Part shown: one piece after another, positions 8,310-16,603 of the stretch
Numbering within the stretch: the first letter of the stretch is position 1
Layout: each line of letters begins with the position of its first letter
Assembly (NCBI GenBank): GCA_025057015.1
Contig: JANWYG010000017.1
Span: 124,001-188,000 of the forward strand
Direction: 5' to 3'
DNA: 64,000 nt
DNA from: Blastocatellia bacterium
GTDB lineage: Bacteria; Acidobacteriota; Blastocatellia; Chloracidobacteriales; JADJPF01
Program-made: the position numbers and the translations under genes
The notes under the pieces: generated by a model
What the model saw: only the letters and a program-made list of their open reading frames with translations
The model's database searches: none
What the model was told of the DNA's origin: nothing

Positions 8310-9266
8310 TTAGGGACGTATAGCATCGCCCCCACGTTCATATTTAAAGTCATCACGCCTATCATGCGCCCATGAAGGCGGATTATCGGGTGTTCCTTCG
8401 GAACTACCTGCCGCATACCTCTTACCGTTACTGAGGACGTTAATCCTAGCTGGATCGATACCCTGCGAGATAAGGTAGTTTTTAGCCGCATTTGCTCTGC
8501 GGTCACCCAGAGCCAAGTTATATTCTTCAGATCCCCGAGGATCGCAGTTACCCTCGATCCGAAAAACTATGGAGCGATTTTCTTGCCTAAGCAGAAACTG
8601 CGCATGTCGATTAAGTGTCTGGATTGACTCTGGAGTCAGATCGGCCTTGTCAAAAGCGAAAAAGATAGAATAGCGAGCAACTTCCCGCTCAAACCGATCC
8701 CTGGCTGAGCTTGCAGACCCATCAGTTAGGGCGGAAGTTTGCTGAGGTGCAGTAACAGTAACGCGAGCACTTGCCGTAGCTTCTCCCCCTTTGCCGCGGG
8801 CTGTAGCCGTATAGGTAGTAGACTCAAACGGTGCTACCTCTAGCTCACCGTTCGGCCCGAAGGTACCAATTCCAGGAAAATCAACTCTATCCGCATTTTG
8901 AGTGGCCCATCGCAATCTAGCTTGCTCTCCTCGGCTGATAGCACTTGGTTCAGCAGTCAGGGAGATAGTCGGTGGGTTTGCAGCAACTTCAACAGTAACG
9001 GTTTTAGCATCCCTAGCTTGGCGGTTACCACTTCTACCGATCAGCTCGTAAGTAGTTGTCTCGGTCGGTTGGAAGAGCTGGGTGCCACTCTTAGCCACTT
9101 TTTCACCGTTAAGCAAGACCTCTTTAGCTGCCTGTGTCTTCCAGTTAACTGCAACAGACTCACCCTGTACGATCTGGGATTTAGAAACACTCAATTCGAC
9201 CTTGGGTTTTGCACAGGCTATTGAAAGGAGCAGCAAGCCTGTGAGAGCTAATTGTTTAGAGTTCAT
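8310..9266 (-). CDS. pal: Peptidoglycan-associated lipoprotein (Pal/OmpA family) with two Ig-like domains
   Basis: The start at 9266 has an AAAGGAG ribosome-binding site and gives a lipoprotein signal ending in SIAC. Two bacterial Ig-like domains follow (about residues 20-95 and 98-175), each with the pattern of a P-x-I or K-V-E-L start and a TTTY-E/TA-R end. The OmpA C-terminal domain (about 200-300) carries FAFDKADLTPES, EGNCDPRGSEEYNLALGDRRA and a final RRDD, and binds diaminopimelate-containing peptidoglycan. Standard Pal proteins are about 170 residues long with a short linker, so the Ig-like pair is an extension that would carry the peptidoglycan-binding domain further from the outer membrane. 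Its place between tolB and cpoB supports the Pal role. Confidence 0.9.
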   Translation of the reverse strand: MNSKQLALTGLLLLSIACAKPKVELSVSKSQIVQGESVAVNWKTQAAKEVLLNGEKVAKSGTQLFQPTETTTYELIGRSGNRQARDAKTVTVEVAANPPTISLTAEPSAISRGEQARLRWATQNADRVDFPGIGTFGPNGELEVAPFESTTYTATARGKGGEATASARVTVTAPQQTSALTDGSASSARDRFEREVARYSIFFAFDKADLTPESIQTLNRHAQFLLRQENRSIVFRIEGNCDPRGSEEYNLALGDRRANAAKNYLISQGIDPARINVLSNGKRYAAGSSEGTPDNPPSWAHDRRDDFKYERGGDAIRP

Positions 9267-9300
9267 CAACATCTCCTTTCCCGGCTGCAGCCGGTTAGTT

Positions 9301-10578
9301 TTATTTAGACCATGAAGGGCTACGTCCCCCCCCGCGAGAGACCTGCTTTTGACCGCTACCATCTATGTTCATTACATAGATCTCCCACTTACCGGTACGG
9401 TTTGACTGAAACGCAAGATGACGGCTATCCGGAGCCCAAGCAGGAGCTTCGTTGCTACCTGGCCCAAAAGTTAGCTGTACGGTCTGACCAGAGACTGGAT
9501 CAAGCAAAAATATATTCGACTGCGACGCACCGCTAGGCCTCCAGGTATATGCTATAAATTGCCCGTCAGGAGACCAAGCAGGCGAATCAGCCTGACCGCC
9601 AGCATGAAGGACACGGCGTACGTTCGAACCATCTGTATCCATGATGTAGATCTGCGGCGATCCAGACCTATCAGAGATAAAGGCAATCTCGTTTCCAGTC
9701 TTCGGATTCCATCGAGGAGAGGTATCTATTATACCAGAATTATTTGTCAAGCGGCGGGGTCTTGAACCGTCAGAATTACAAATATATATTTCCATGGCGT
9801 CGCTATCCTTACTTGACGCAAATGTAATCCGTCCATCCGGGGCAAACTGTGGTGAGCTAATTGTCCCACGGCTGAAGGATGAAAAACTATAGGGCAAGCC
9901 ATCTTTAGTCGAATGAACCTCTATAGTAGGTCTAGAAGTCTTATAAGAAATGTAAGCCAGTCGCGAACCATCAGGAGAAAGTGCCGGCAGTATTGCATAC
10001 GTACCGTCCTGTACCAAAGTCCGGACGTTATGGCCGTCGTAATCCATAATCATTATATCCTTGCCAGTAGTATAGGCTATTTTAGAAGTAGCTATGCCAT
10101 CAACATTAAAAAGTTTTTTCACAATGTCATCAGCAAAACGATGCGCTGACAAGCGCACAGAGTTTTCCCTATAAACAGTCTCTATGAGCTTAGTACCAGT
10201 CTTAACATCGTAGAAGAAAGCTCTAACCTCATTAGCTTCGACAGTGCCAAAAGCCAAGTAGTCAAGGTTTGCAGGCTCAGAACTCCACTCCTTTATCTTA
10301 AGTTCAGCCGGTGAAGCCAGCCCTTTCCTGGGATAGAGACTCTTGCCTACTATATCCAGCAACCCCGAAAAACGTAGATCCTCGAGCAGCACCTGGTTAA
10401 ACGTAGAAACATCTGCCTCGCTGGTACCACTACGTGGAAGGAAGTCTGCCACGCCTACTCTCTGGATCCCTCCTGGACGCACCAATATCTCTAGCCTTTC
10501 CTTGAGGCCCTTGTCCTGTGCCCTTATATCTAGAAGCACTGGCAGTAAAAAGAGTAGAACCATCGCTGTCTTCTTCAT
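9301..10578 (-). CDS. tolB: Tol-Pal system protein TolB
   Basis: TolB is a periplasmic beta-propeller that binds Pal and TolA during outer-membrane constriction. The signal peptide ends near residue 20 (LDIRAQD). An N-terminal alpha/beta domain covers about 30-165. Five or six PD40/WD-like blades follow, recognisable by LSPDGSRLAYIS, FAPDGRITFAS, WNPKTGNEIAFISDRSG, WSPDGQFIAY and WAPDSRHLAFQSNRTG. The length of 425 residues is normal. A GAGG ribosome-binding site precedes the ATG. Near the 3' end the coding strand has a run of eight G (9326-9333) just before the last few codons. Confidence 0.95.
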   Translation of the reverse strand: MKKTAMVLLFLLPVLLDIRAQDKGLKERLEILVRPGGIQRVGVADFLPRSGTSEADVSTFNQVLLEDLRFSGLLDIVGKSLYPRKGLASPAELKIKEWSSEPANLDYLAFGTVEANEVRAFFYDVKTGTKLIETVYRENSVRLSAHRFADDIVKKLFNVDGIATSKIAYTTGKDIMIMDYDGHNVRTLVQDGTYAILPALSPDGSRLAYISYKTSRPTIEVHSTKDGLPYSFSSFSRGTISSPQFAPDGRITFASSKDSDAMEIYICNSDGSRPRRLTNNSGIIDTSPRWNPKTGNEIAFISDRSGSPQIYIMDTDGSNVRRVLHAGGQADSPAWSPDGQFIAYTWRPSGASQSNIFLLDPVSGQTVQLTFGPGSNEAPAWAPDSRHLAFQSNRTGKWEIYVMNIDGSGQKQVSRGGGRSPSWSK

Positions 10579-10587
10579 AAAAGTACC

Positions 10588-11439
10588 TCACGGATATTGA
10601 AACCAAACCTCGGCAACAGCCTCATTGACACCGCTAAGGAACCCTGAAGGAAATGGCGGCAAGCCTTGCAAAGCGGTAGCGACTATAGCACGTTCCACGG
10701 CAAAGTTAAGCAGATCATTTTGACTCAAGGTCTTAAAGTATTGCCTAGGAACACGGCCGTTGATCACTGAAGTTACACGCCCATCTCTAGATATCTTGAC
10801 ATAAACAATTACAGTTGACACCCCAGAAATAGCTATCTGCGGCGGAGTAAAGTTGCGGCTCAAAATAGCTTGCACTCTACGGCCATACTCAGAACCACCA
10901 GGCAAACCTGTACCATAAGGATTACTTCCGTCGCCGATACCCACACCGCCAACTACATTAGGCTTACGGCTACCATAAGAGCTAGCAGTCTCGGCAGTAG
11001 AAGTACGAGAAAGCGCTTCCCGCGGCCTCCGCGAGTAGAGCTGCTCCTGTTTAGGCACTACAGGCAAGAAAGTTTTGCGAGCGTCCGGTGGAAGATATGG
11101 CTTGCTGACAGCAACCTCACCATCCAAATCATCTAAAGACTGATGCACGAGCCGAAGGTTATTAACCGTTTCGTTCTGATCAGCGCCCTCGTAACCTACT
11201 AGACGCCGCTTACTAAGGCCTAACTCCGCAGCATCAGCTAGTCCTACCTGTATAGCTCCGCCATCGCCTATTCCTCCCTCACCCTGACCTGCAGCAACAA
11301 ACAGCGGAGGCTGGCTTATTCCTAAGACCAAGGAAAGAACTATTATGTGCAGAGCAGTAGATACAAAACAGTACCTCAGCAAGTGTTTATTGTGTTCGCA
11401 AACTTGTTCAGACATAGTAATTACAGGCATCGAGCTCAA
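10588..11439 (-). CDS. tolA: TolA/TonB-type energy-transducing protein
   Basis: The protein has one N-terminal membrane helix (about residues 23-45), a Gly/Ser/Arg-rich periplasmic linker and a C-terminal TonB/TolA-like domain (about 185-283, from YGRRVQAILSRNFTPP to AEVWFQYP). It should link the TolQ-TolR proton channel to TolB and Pal. Compared with enterobacterial TolA (over 400 residues) the helical linker is short. Starts are ambiguous: TTG at 11439, ATG at 11430 and ATG at 11415 are all in frame and none has a clear ribosome-binding site. A perfect 23-base palindrome covers this junction. The order tolQ-tolR-tolA-tolB-pal-cpoB supports the call. Confidence 0.82.
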   Translation of the reverse strand: MSSMPVITMSEQVCEHNKHLLRYCFVSTALHIIVLSLVLGISQPPLFVAAGQGEGGIGDGGAIQVGLADAAELGLSKRRLVGYEGADQNETVNNLRLVHQSLDDLDGEVAVSKPYLPPDARKTFLPVVPKQEQLYSRRPREALSRTSTAETASSYGSRKPNVVGGVGIGDGSNPYGTGLPGGSEYGRRVQAILSRNFTPPQIAISGVSTVIVYVKISRDGRVTSVINGRVPRQYFKTLSQNDLLNFAVERAIVATALQGLPPFPSGFLSGVNEAVAEVWFQYP

Positions 11440-11454
11440 GTACTACTTGAGCTC
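11432..11454 (-). repeat. Perfect 23-base palindrome across tolR stop and tolA start
   Basis: GAGCTCAAGTA (11432-11442) and its exact reverse complement (11444-11454) flank one central base. The element contains the last codons and stop of tolR and the TTG candidate start of tolA. In mRNA it would form an 11-base-pair structure at the point where ribosomes pass from one gene to the next, or it may be a DNA-binding site. Confidence 0.8.
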
Positions 11455-11868
11455 TTCCGGTTCTGTCACGAGGCTAACTTGAGCTCCTACCTTCTTACAC
11501 TCCGCCAGAACGAAAGCTATGACACGATAGGGAGTGTCACCATCGCCACGCACATAAACCTTCTTCTCGTTTGACGTTGCTAACTTCTGCTGAAGTTGTT
11601 TCTGAAGTTCACCAGCTCTAATATTCAAAGGCCTCTTTTCAGAGCCAAGGTATACGTTACCCTCCTTATCTACAGAAAGTATTATTGCATTCGGAACCTC
11701 AACCTTGGTAGATGAGGCAGTCTTGGGAAGATTAACCTGTATACCCGTTTGGAGAATAGGAGCAGTGACCATAAATATCACTAGCAGCACCAGCATAACG
11801 TCCACAAGAGGTGTTACGTTAATTTCAGAAAGAGATGTCCGCGTACGACCGTGCTGATTAAAAGCCAT
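11443..11868 (-). CDS. tolR: Biopolymer transport protein TolR/ExbD
   Basis: This 141-residue protein has the ExbD/TolR layout. A short cytoplasmic start is followed by one membrane helix that includes the conserved aspartate (INVTPLVDVMLVLLVIFMVTAPI), then a periplasmic domain (about 45-140). It works with TolQ as a proton-driven motor that energises TolA. ATG overlaps the tolQ stop by one base (TAATG), so translation is probably coupled. GGAG precedes the start. The stop codon lies within the 23-base palindrome. Confidence 0.93.
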   Translation of the reverse strand: MAFNQHGRTRTSLSEINVTPLVDVMLVLLVIFMVTAPILQTGIQVNLPKTASSTKVEVPNAIILSVDKEGNVYLGSEKRPLNIRAGELQKQLQQKLATSNEKKVYVRGDGDTPYRVIAFVLAECKKVGAQVSLVTEPEELK

Positions 11869-12533
11869 TACTGCTCCACTAAATTAAGAAATTCCAGAAC
11901 AAATTCATCCATCTCGGAAGTTAAGATGCGAATTTTGTTCAAGAAGTGGTTATAAGCTATTGCCGCCGGCGTGGCAGCAGCAATGCCAGCTGCCGTCGCT
12001 ACAAGAGCCTCAGCAATTCCAGGTGCAACAGCTTGTATCGTGGCTTGAGTATTAGAGCTTAGTCCTTCAAAAGCGATTATAATGCCCACAACAGTACCAA
12101 ACAACCCGATAAAAGGAGATGCATTAGCAGTTGAGGCAAGCCATCCTATGCCGGCTTCCAATTTATTAGCCTCGCTTATAGACGCCCGTTGCATAGCCCG
12201 AGCAAGTGCCTGTGTGTTTTTGAGGCTACCAAAAGAACGTAGCTGTTTATCAAGTTCCTCATAGCCAGCTAGGAATATCGCCGTAAGTGGACTGCGACTA
12301 TAGTTGCGACAAACAGCATGCATATCCGCTAGCTTAGAGCTTCTGCGAAAAGCCTCAAGAAAGGCAGTTGTATGCAAATAAGCCTGCCTAAATGCATTAA
12401 GCTTCATTAAAATGATAGCCCAGGAAACAATTGAAAACCCAAGCAACAAAAGCAGCACCAACTTAGCTATGAAGCTAGCTTGCAAGATAAGATCAAGCAG
12501 GCTGTTTTGCTGCACCGCTAGATAGATGTCCAA
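11868..12533 (-). CDS. tolQ: Tol-Pal proton channel protein TolQ (MotA/TolQ/ExbB family)
   Basis: Three membrane helices are visible: one near the N-terminus (FIAKLVLLLLLGFSIVSWAI), and two in the C-terminal half (SPFIGLFGTVVGIIIAF and ALVATAAGIAAATPAAIAYN), with the conserved channel residues. The protein pairs with TolR to use the proton gradient. I chose a TTG start at 12533 because GGGAG precedes it at normal spacing and it yields the usual N-terminus and about 221 residues. A TTG at 12626 would add about 31 residues that look unlike the family. The operon reads tolQ to cpoB without an intervening gene. Confidence 0.9.
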   Translation of the reverse strand: MDIYLAVQQNSLLDLILQASFIAKLVLLLLLGFSIVSWAIILMKLNAFRQAYLHTTAFLEAFRRSSKLADMHAVCRNYSRSPLTAIFLAGYEELDKQLRSFGSLKNTQALARAMQRASISEANKLEAGIGWLASTANASPFIGLFGTVVGIIIAFEGLSSNTQATIQAVAPGIAEALVATAAGIAAATPAAIAYNHFLNKIRILTSEMDEFVLEFLNLVEQ

Positions 12534-12687
12534 AAGTTGCTCTCCCTTGCCTTTATGAAGATGCCATTCTAGCGAAGACAGCGCAAGGCTGACAAGAAGA
12601 GCAGTCGGTTCAAAGCATACTTCCAATTATTGCAAGATTCTTAAACCAAGACTACCGGTAAACAGAAACTTCCCCCGAAGCGCAACT

Positions 12688-12717
12688 TTGCAACCAGGTA
12701 AGACGAAGGTGTAATAT
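12688..12717 (+). promoter_or_regulatory. Promoter-like sequence upstream of miaB
   Basis: TTGCAA (12688-12693), an 18-base spacer and TAATAT (12712-12717) resemble a sigma-70 promoter about 70 bases before miaB. Downstream, GCCTT/AAGGC arms (12737-12753) flank TATAAT. The divergent tolQ promoter must lie in the same 250-base gap but was not identified. Confidence 0.35.
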
Positions 12718-12785
12718 TAGGAAGTAACAGCGCAAGGCCTTCTATAATAAGGCTAGTAGCAGTCATAGCACATACACATAAAGGT

Positions 12786-14198
12786 ATGGAGGAGCAAGTG
12801 CTATACCAGCTTAATAGGCGACGGACTACAGTAACTGGGAAAAAGTTTTATATAGAGACATATGGCTGTCAGATGAACGTACACGACTCGGAAAAAGCAG
12901 CAGCCGTACTGCTTGGCATGGGGTATGGACAAGTAGCAAAGCCTGAAGAAGCAGATCTTGTGCTTTTGAACACGTGCATGGTTCGCGAGAAGCCCGAAAA
13001 GAAAGTCTATAGCAGGGTAGGAGAGTTGAAGCGAGGTAGACGCGGCGAAAAGAAGAATGACAAAAAGGAGCAGATAATAGGAGTCATGGGCTGCGTAGCA
13101 CAGTCAGAAGCACAGAAGATATTTAGACGCGCACCAGAAGTAAAGCTCGTAGTAGGTACACACTCTATAGGAAAGTTGCCCCAACTGATAGCAGAACTCG
13201 AGGCAGGATTCGAACGAGCTATAGACGTGCGCCAGACAAAAGAGCCTGATTTTTTAGAGATCAGCCCAGCCGAACACCAAACGCCTTACGTCGCATACGT
13301 GACCATAATCGAAGGATGCGATAACTTCTGCAGCTTTTGTATAGTACCTTTCACGCGGGGAAGAGAACGCTCGAGGCCAGCTTTAAGAATACTGCAAGAG
13401 GTCATAGGTCTGCGCGAACGAGGTTACCAAGAAGTGCAGTTACTTGGACAGAACGTCAACTCCTATCGAGGTAGCTTTGACGGAGTAGACCTCAGTCTTC
13501 ACAGCGGAACGGAGGAGCCGTTCGTGAGGCTATTAGAACTATTAGCACAGCGCTCGGGTATGAAGCGCATAAAATACACAACCTCACATCCGAGAGATTT
13601 CAACGCCAGGATAGTGGAAGTTATGGATGAATATGAAAACCTCTGCCCTTGGGTACACCTGCCAGCGCAGTCTGGCTCAACCAGAATATTACGCTTGATG
13701 CGGCGAGACTATAGCAGACAAGAATACCTTGAGCGAATAGAAGCGATAAAGAAAGCCAAACGTGACATATCAATTACGGGTGATATGATAGTAGGCTACC
13801 CTGGCGAAACTGAAGCCGACTTTGAGGAGACACTTTCATTAGTCCGTGAGGTAGAGTATGATGGTCTATACATGTTCAAATACTCGCCGCGGCCAAATAC
13901 CCATGCAGCTAAGCGCAAGGACAGCGTGCCTGAGCAAGTGAAAACCGAACGGCTGCTGCGCCTACAACAGGTACAGGCCGAGGTGCAACGACGGCGATAC
14001 GAGCGTTACATAGGCCGCGAGGTAGAGGTACTGGTAGAAGGTCATTCAGCGCGAGGACAAGGACAGATGACTGGACACACGGCCTGCAACAAGGTGGTAA
14101 ATTTCGCGGCATCGGAATCAGTGGTTGGCAAGCTCGTCAGGGTAAGGATCACATCTACTACACAAAACAGCCTACTAGGAGAGTTATTGGAGGGATAA
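12786..14198 (+). CDS. miaB: tRNA-2-methylthio-N6-isopentenyladenosine synthase
   Basis: MiaB is a radical-SAM enzyme that adds a methylthio group to isopentenyl-adenosine-37 of tRNAs reading UNN codons. The N-terminal UPF0004 domain (about 18-140) has the three cysteines of the auxiliary cluster (YGCQMN, NTCMVRE, GCVAQ). The radical-SAM domain follows, with the motif CDNFCSFC (CxxxCxxC), and a TRAM RNA-binding domain ends the protein (about 405-468). The length of 470 residues is normal. No good ribosome-binding site precedes the ATG at 12786 (only AAGG very close to it). The stop overlaps the next start by one base. Confidence 0.96.
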   Translation: MEEQVLYQLNRRRTTVTGKKFYIETYGCQMNVHDSEKAAAVLLGMGYGQVAKPEEADLVLLNTCMVREKPEKKVYSRVGELKRGRRGEKKNDKKEQIIGVMGCVAQSEAQKIFRRAPEVKLVVGTHSIGKLPQLIAELEAGFERAIDVRQTKEPDFLEISPAEHQTPYVAYVTIIEGCDNFCSFCIVPFTRGRERSRPALRILQEVIGLRERGYQEVQLLGQNVNSYRGSFDGVDLSLHSGTEEPFVRLLELLAQRSGMKRIKYTTSHPRDFNARIVEVMDEYENLCPWVHLPAQSGSTRILRLMRRDYSRQEYLERIEAIKKAKRDISITGDMIVGYPGETEADFEETLSLVREVEYDGLYMFKYSPRPNTHAAKRKDSVPEQVKTERLLRLQQVQAEVQRRRYERYIGREVEVLVEGHSARGQGQMTGHTACNKVVNFAASESVVGKLVRVRITSTTQNSLLGELLEG

Positions 14199-14701
14199 TG
14201 GAAATAGAAGTAAAGATACGTGGTTTGGTAATAGATCCCACGGCAAACACTCCTATAGTGATACTAAAAGACGTAAATAGTGACACGCTCTTGCCGATCT
14301 GGGTGGGTACGTACGAGGCTAATGCTATAGCTTTGGAGATCGAGAAGGTGGCAACCCAGCGTCCGATGACGCACGACTTGCTCAAGAACGTAATCCAGCA
14401 AATGGGAGCCCAAGTTGACCGCGTCGTAGTAACGGAACTGCGCGATAACACGTTCTACGCAGTGATAGAGCTATCCATGAACGGCAAGAAGATCTTCATA
14501 GACTCCAGACCTTCAGACGCTATAGCGCTGGCTCTGAGGACAGACAGCCCTATATACGTAAACGAAGAGGTTCTTAGAAACTCGCGCAACACAATCAGCG
14601 ACAAAGCTACCGAGGAAGAAGAGGAACCTCAAATAGAAATAGAAGAAGAGATCGAATGGCCAGATGAGATAGACGACAGCGATATAAAGTACAAAATGTA
14701 G
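14198..14701 (+). CDS. Bifunctional nuclease family protein (DUF151)
   Basis: The first 130 residues match the DUF151 bifunctional nuclease family (MEIEVKIRGLVIDP, LPIWVGTYEANAIALEIE, RPMTHDLLKNV, FYAVIEL, IDSRPSDAIALALR). Members in Mycobacterium and plants have RNase and DNase activity. The tail is strongly acidic (about 145-167, runs of E/D), which is a common extension. The start overlaps the miaB stop (TAATG), so the two are translated together. A GGAGGGATA sequence gives a good ribosome-binding site. The pairing with miaB is known from other bacteria. Confidence 0.9.
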   Translation: MEIEVKIRGLVIDPTANTPIVILKDVNSDTLLPIWVGTYEANAIALEIEKVATQRPMTHDLLKNVIQQMGAQVDRVVVTELRDNTFYAVIELSMNGKKIFIDSRPSDAIALALRTDSPIYVNEEVLRNSRNTISDKATEEEEEPQIEIEEEIEWPDEIDDSDIKYKM

Positions 14702-14704
14702 TTC

Positions 14705-15307
14705 TTAACGCTTAGTCTCCTTCATCTTTCGAAGTAGCCATCTCTCAAAACGTTCCAGGTAGGGGCGCAGCGGCTTAAGTAGCTTAGCGCGTAGGCCACC
14801 GTGCTTGTCTCTCCAGAGAACAAAGTTGCGCTCGGCGTAGGTTCTGACGGGAGCCTCAGGAGCGCGCTTTTTCTTCATCCCATGAGAGAAAGATATGTGA
14901 TAATGCTGACCTATCGTGGCTAGAAGAGCTCCAGCCACTTGTGCCCTAAAGTTCAGCCTAGCCATCAACCGCTTGTGAAAAGCCTCGCCCTTCAGCAGAA
15001 AACGCGCTAGAGCAATCTCTATGTACGCAGGATTAAGCGGAGTCTTGGGATGGTAGAGTATAGGCTGAGGGTCCTTAGTGGCAAGTTGTAACCTGCGATC
15101 AAGAGTTATCTCATCAACTATGACAACCTTGGTGATGCCAATAGTATGCTCTCTAGGTACTGAGTCAAACACGCTATTTATTAACTTTTCTATATCTACA
15201 GGAGCCTTTAAAGTAGAATTGTTTTCTATCTTGACCGGCATATAAGTACAGTTAATATAGTCTAGCACAAAGAATAAAGTTAAAGCCAAAACAACAAATC
15301 TAGTCAA
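14705..15307 (-). CDS. Uncharacterised exported or membrane-attached protein
   Basis: I do not recognise this family. A hydrophobic N-terminus (TTG start at 15307) ends in INC, which may be a signal peptide or a weak lipobox; the first ATG would be at residue 23 and would remove it. The middle is mixed alpha/beta, with KVVIVDEITLD and a helix ALARFLLKGEAFHKRL. The C-terminal 60 residues are rich in Lys and Arg (KMKETKR at the end). The start lies only five bases from the divergent xerD start, so its promoter must overlap xerD. No ribosome-binding site is visible. The stop follows the DUF151 stop closely (convergent). Confidence 0.7.
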   Translation of the reverse strand: MTRFVVLALTLFFVLDYINCTYMPVKIENNSTLKAPVDIEKLINSVFDSVPREHTIGITKVVIVDEITLDRRLQLATKDPQPILYHPKTPLNPAYIEIALARFLLKGEAFHKRLMARLNFRAQVAGALLATIGQHYHISFSHGMKKKRAPEAPVRTYAERNFVLWRDKHGGLRAKLLKPLRPYLERFERWLLRKMKETKR

Positions 15308-15312
15308 GAGAA

Positions 15313-16194
15313 ATGAGAGATTTTAAAAAGGAGTATATCGCATATCTAGCAGCCGAACGCGGGCTTTCTACAAATACCCTGGAAGCATACTGCAGAGACG
15401 TCGATGGACTAAGCAGATATGCAACCGAGCGGGGAAAGTGCCTGCTCACGCTCGAGCGAGCAGATGTAGCTGAATATCTCAAGCATCTGCGCCAGCGCGG
15501 TCTTGGCGCTAACACCGTCATGAGGCACATAGCCTCAATACGAGGACTCTATAAGTTTCTCCTCCTGGACGGCCATATAAAAGCTGATCCAACGGTAGAC
15601 TTAAAAGCTCCAAGAGGCCGGCAGATACTGCCAAAATTCTTGACACTAGAAGAAATAGAACTTTTGCTCGCTCAGCCAGACCGTAGTACAGACGAAGGTA
15701 TACGCGACCTAGCCATGCTGCAGTTATTATATGCCACAGGTCTACGCGTGTCAGAATTGGTAATGCTGAAGCTGAAAGATATAAACCTAGAAACAGGCCT
15801 ACTGAACTGTTTTGGCAAGGGTAGCAAGGAGCGTAGCGTTCCCTTCGGTAAAGCTGCAGAGAAAGCCCTACGCGACTATTTGCCGGTAAGACAACGCCTT
15901 CTGAGCAATAAAGCTAGCACCTATCTGTTTGTTGGAGCCAACGGCAAAAAGCTTTCTAGACAGCAATTTTGGAAGGCAATAGCAGAGTACGGCTATAAAG
16001 CAGGTATAGGACACATAACACCGCACATGATACGACATACCTTCGCTACTCACTTACTAGAGCACGGAGCTGACTTGCGCTCGGTACAGATAATGCTAGG
16101 TCACAGCGACATATCCACGACTCAAGTATACACGCACGTTACAAACGAGCGTCTGCGCGAGGTTTATGAAAGATGCCATCCGCGGGCAAAGTAG
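15313..16194 (+). CDS. xerD: Site-specific tyrosine recombinase XerD (XerC/D family)
   Basis: This enzyme resolves chromosome dimers at dif together with its partner XerC. The N-terminal SAM-like core-binding domain covers about 1-90. The catalytic domain has the full set of active residues: R145 (TGLRVSEL), K172 (KGSKER), H238 and R241 (HMIRHTFATH), H264 (LGHSDISTTQ) and Y273 (VYTHV). The length of 293 residues is normal. XerC and XerD are hard to separate by eye; the ERGLSTNTLEAYCRD start resembles XerD. A dif-like site lies about 10 kb away in the same window (25876-25903). Confidence 0.92.
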   Translation: MRDFKKEYIAYLAAERGLSTNTLEAYCRDVDGLSRYATERGKCLLTLERADVAEYLKHLRQRGLGANTVMRHIASIRGLYKFLLLDGHIKADPTVDLKAPRGRQILPKFLTLEEIELLLAQPDRSTDEGIRDLAMLQLLYATGLRVSELVMLKLKDINLETGLLNCFGKGSKERSVPFGKAAEKALRDYLPVRQRLLSNKASTYLFVGANGKKLSRQQFWKAIAEYGYKAGIGHITPHMIRHTFATHLLEHGADLRSVQIMLGHSDISTTQVYTHVTNERLREVYERCHPRAK

Positions 16195-16195
16195 C

Positions 16196-16567
16196 TCAGC
16201 GTATTGAAATGTGGAGCGTAAATTTAACAGGCCTTTTGGTTCTCCTGGCAGCCGCGCGGGTCAAGCCAGTCACGATAATGTAGTCGTCAGAAGCAGGGAG
16301 GCGACCGCTCCATTCTGTCGTTTCCGCAGGACTACCTTGAAAGTGCCTGCCTTGGCCGTCGAAGATCGAAAAAACAACATGCGGATTAGCTGACGATAGC
16401 TTAACAGACATGGTTTGTCCTTCAGAGGCCCTAAGGATATACTCCGCAAGTTGATAACCTTTAACACTACCGCTTATCGCGGTCGATGAAGTACCTTTTT
16501 GAAATGTGACCCGCTGCGGTTGGGATACAGGTACAAACAGTAGGAGCAAACAAACTAATACCATCAT
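16196..16567 (-). CDS. Small exported protein with a PPC-like beta domain
   Basis: The first 18 residues form a signal peptide (MMVLVCLLLLFVPVSQPQ). The rest, about 105 residues, is a single beta-sandwich-like domain. It resembles bacterial pre-peptidase C-terminal domains (VTFQKGTSSTAISGSVKGYQ, EYILRASEGQTMSVKLSS, FSIFDGQG, YIIVTGLTRAA). Such domains occur in secreted enzymes, and also alone as small periplasmic proteins of uncertain role. It is divergent from the flippase-like gene, with only 36 bases between starts, and its stop lies directly next to the xerD stop. Confidence 0.75.
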   Translation of the reverse strand: MMVLVCLLLLFVPVSQPQRVTFQKGTSSTAISGSVKGYQLAEYILRASEGQTMSVKLSSANPHVVFSIFDGQGRHFQGSPAETTEWSGRLPASDDYIIVTGLTRAAARRTKRPVKFTLHISIR

Positions 16568-16603
16568 AAACTCTATGACTACTTTACTATACGAGGGGCT
16601 AAT

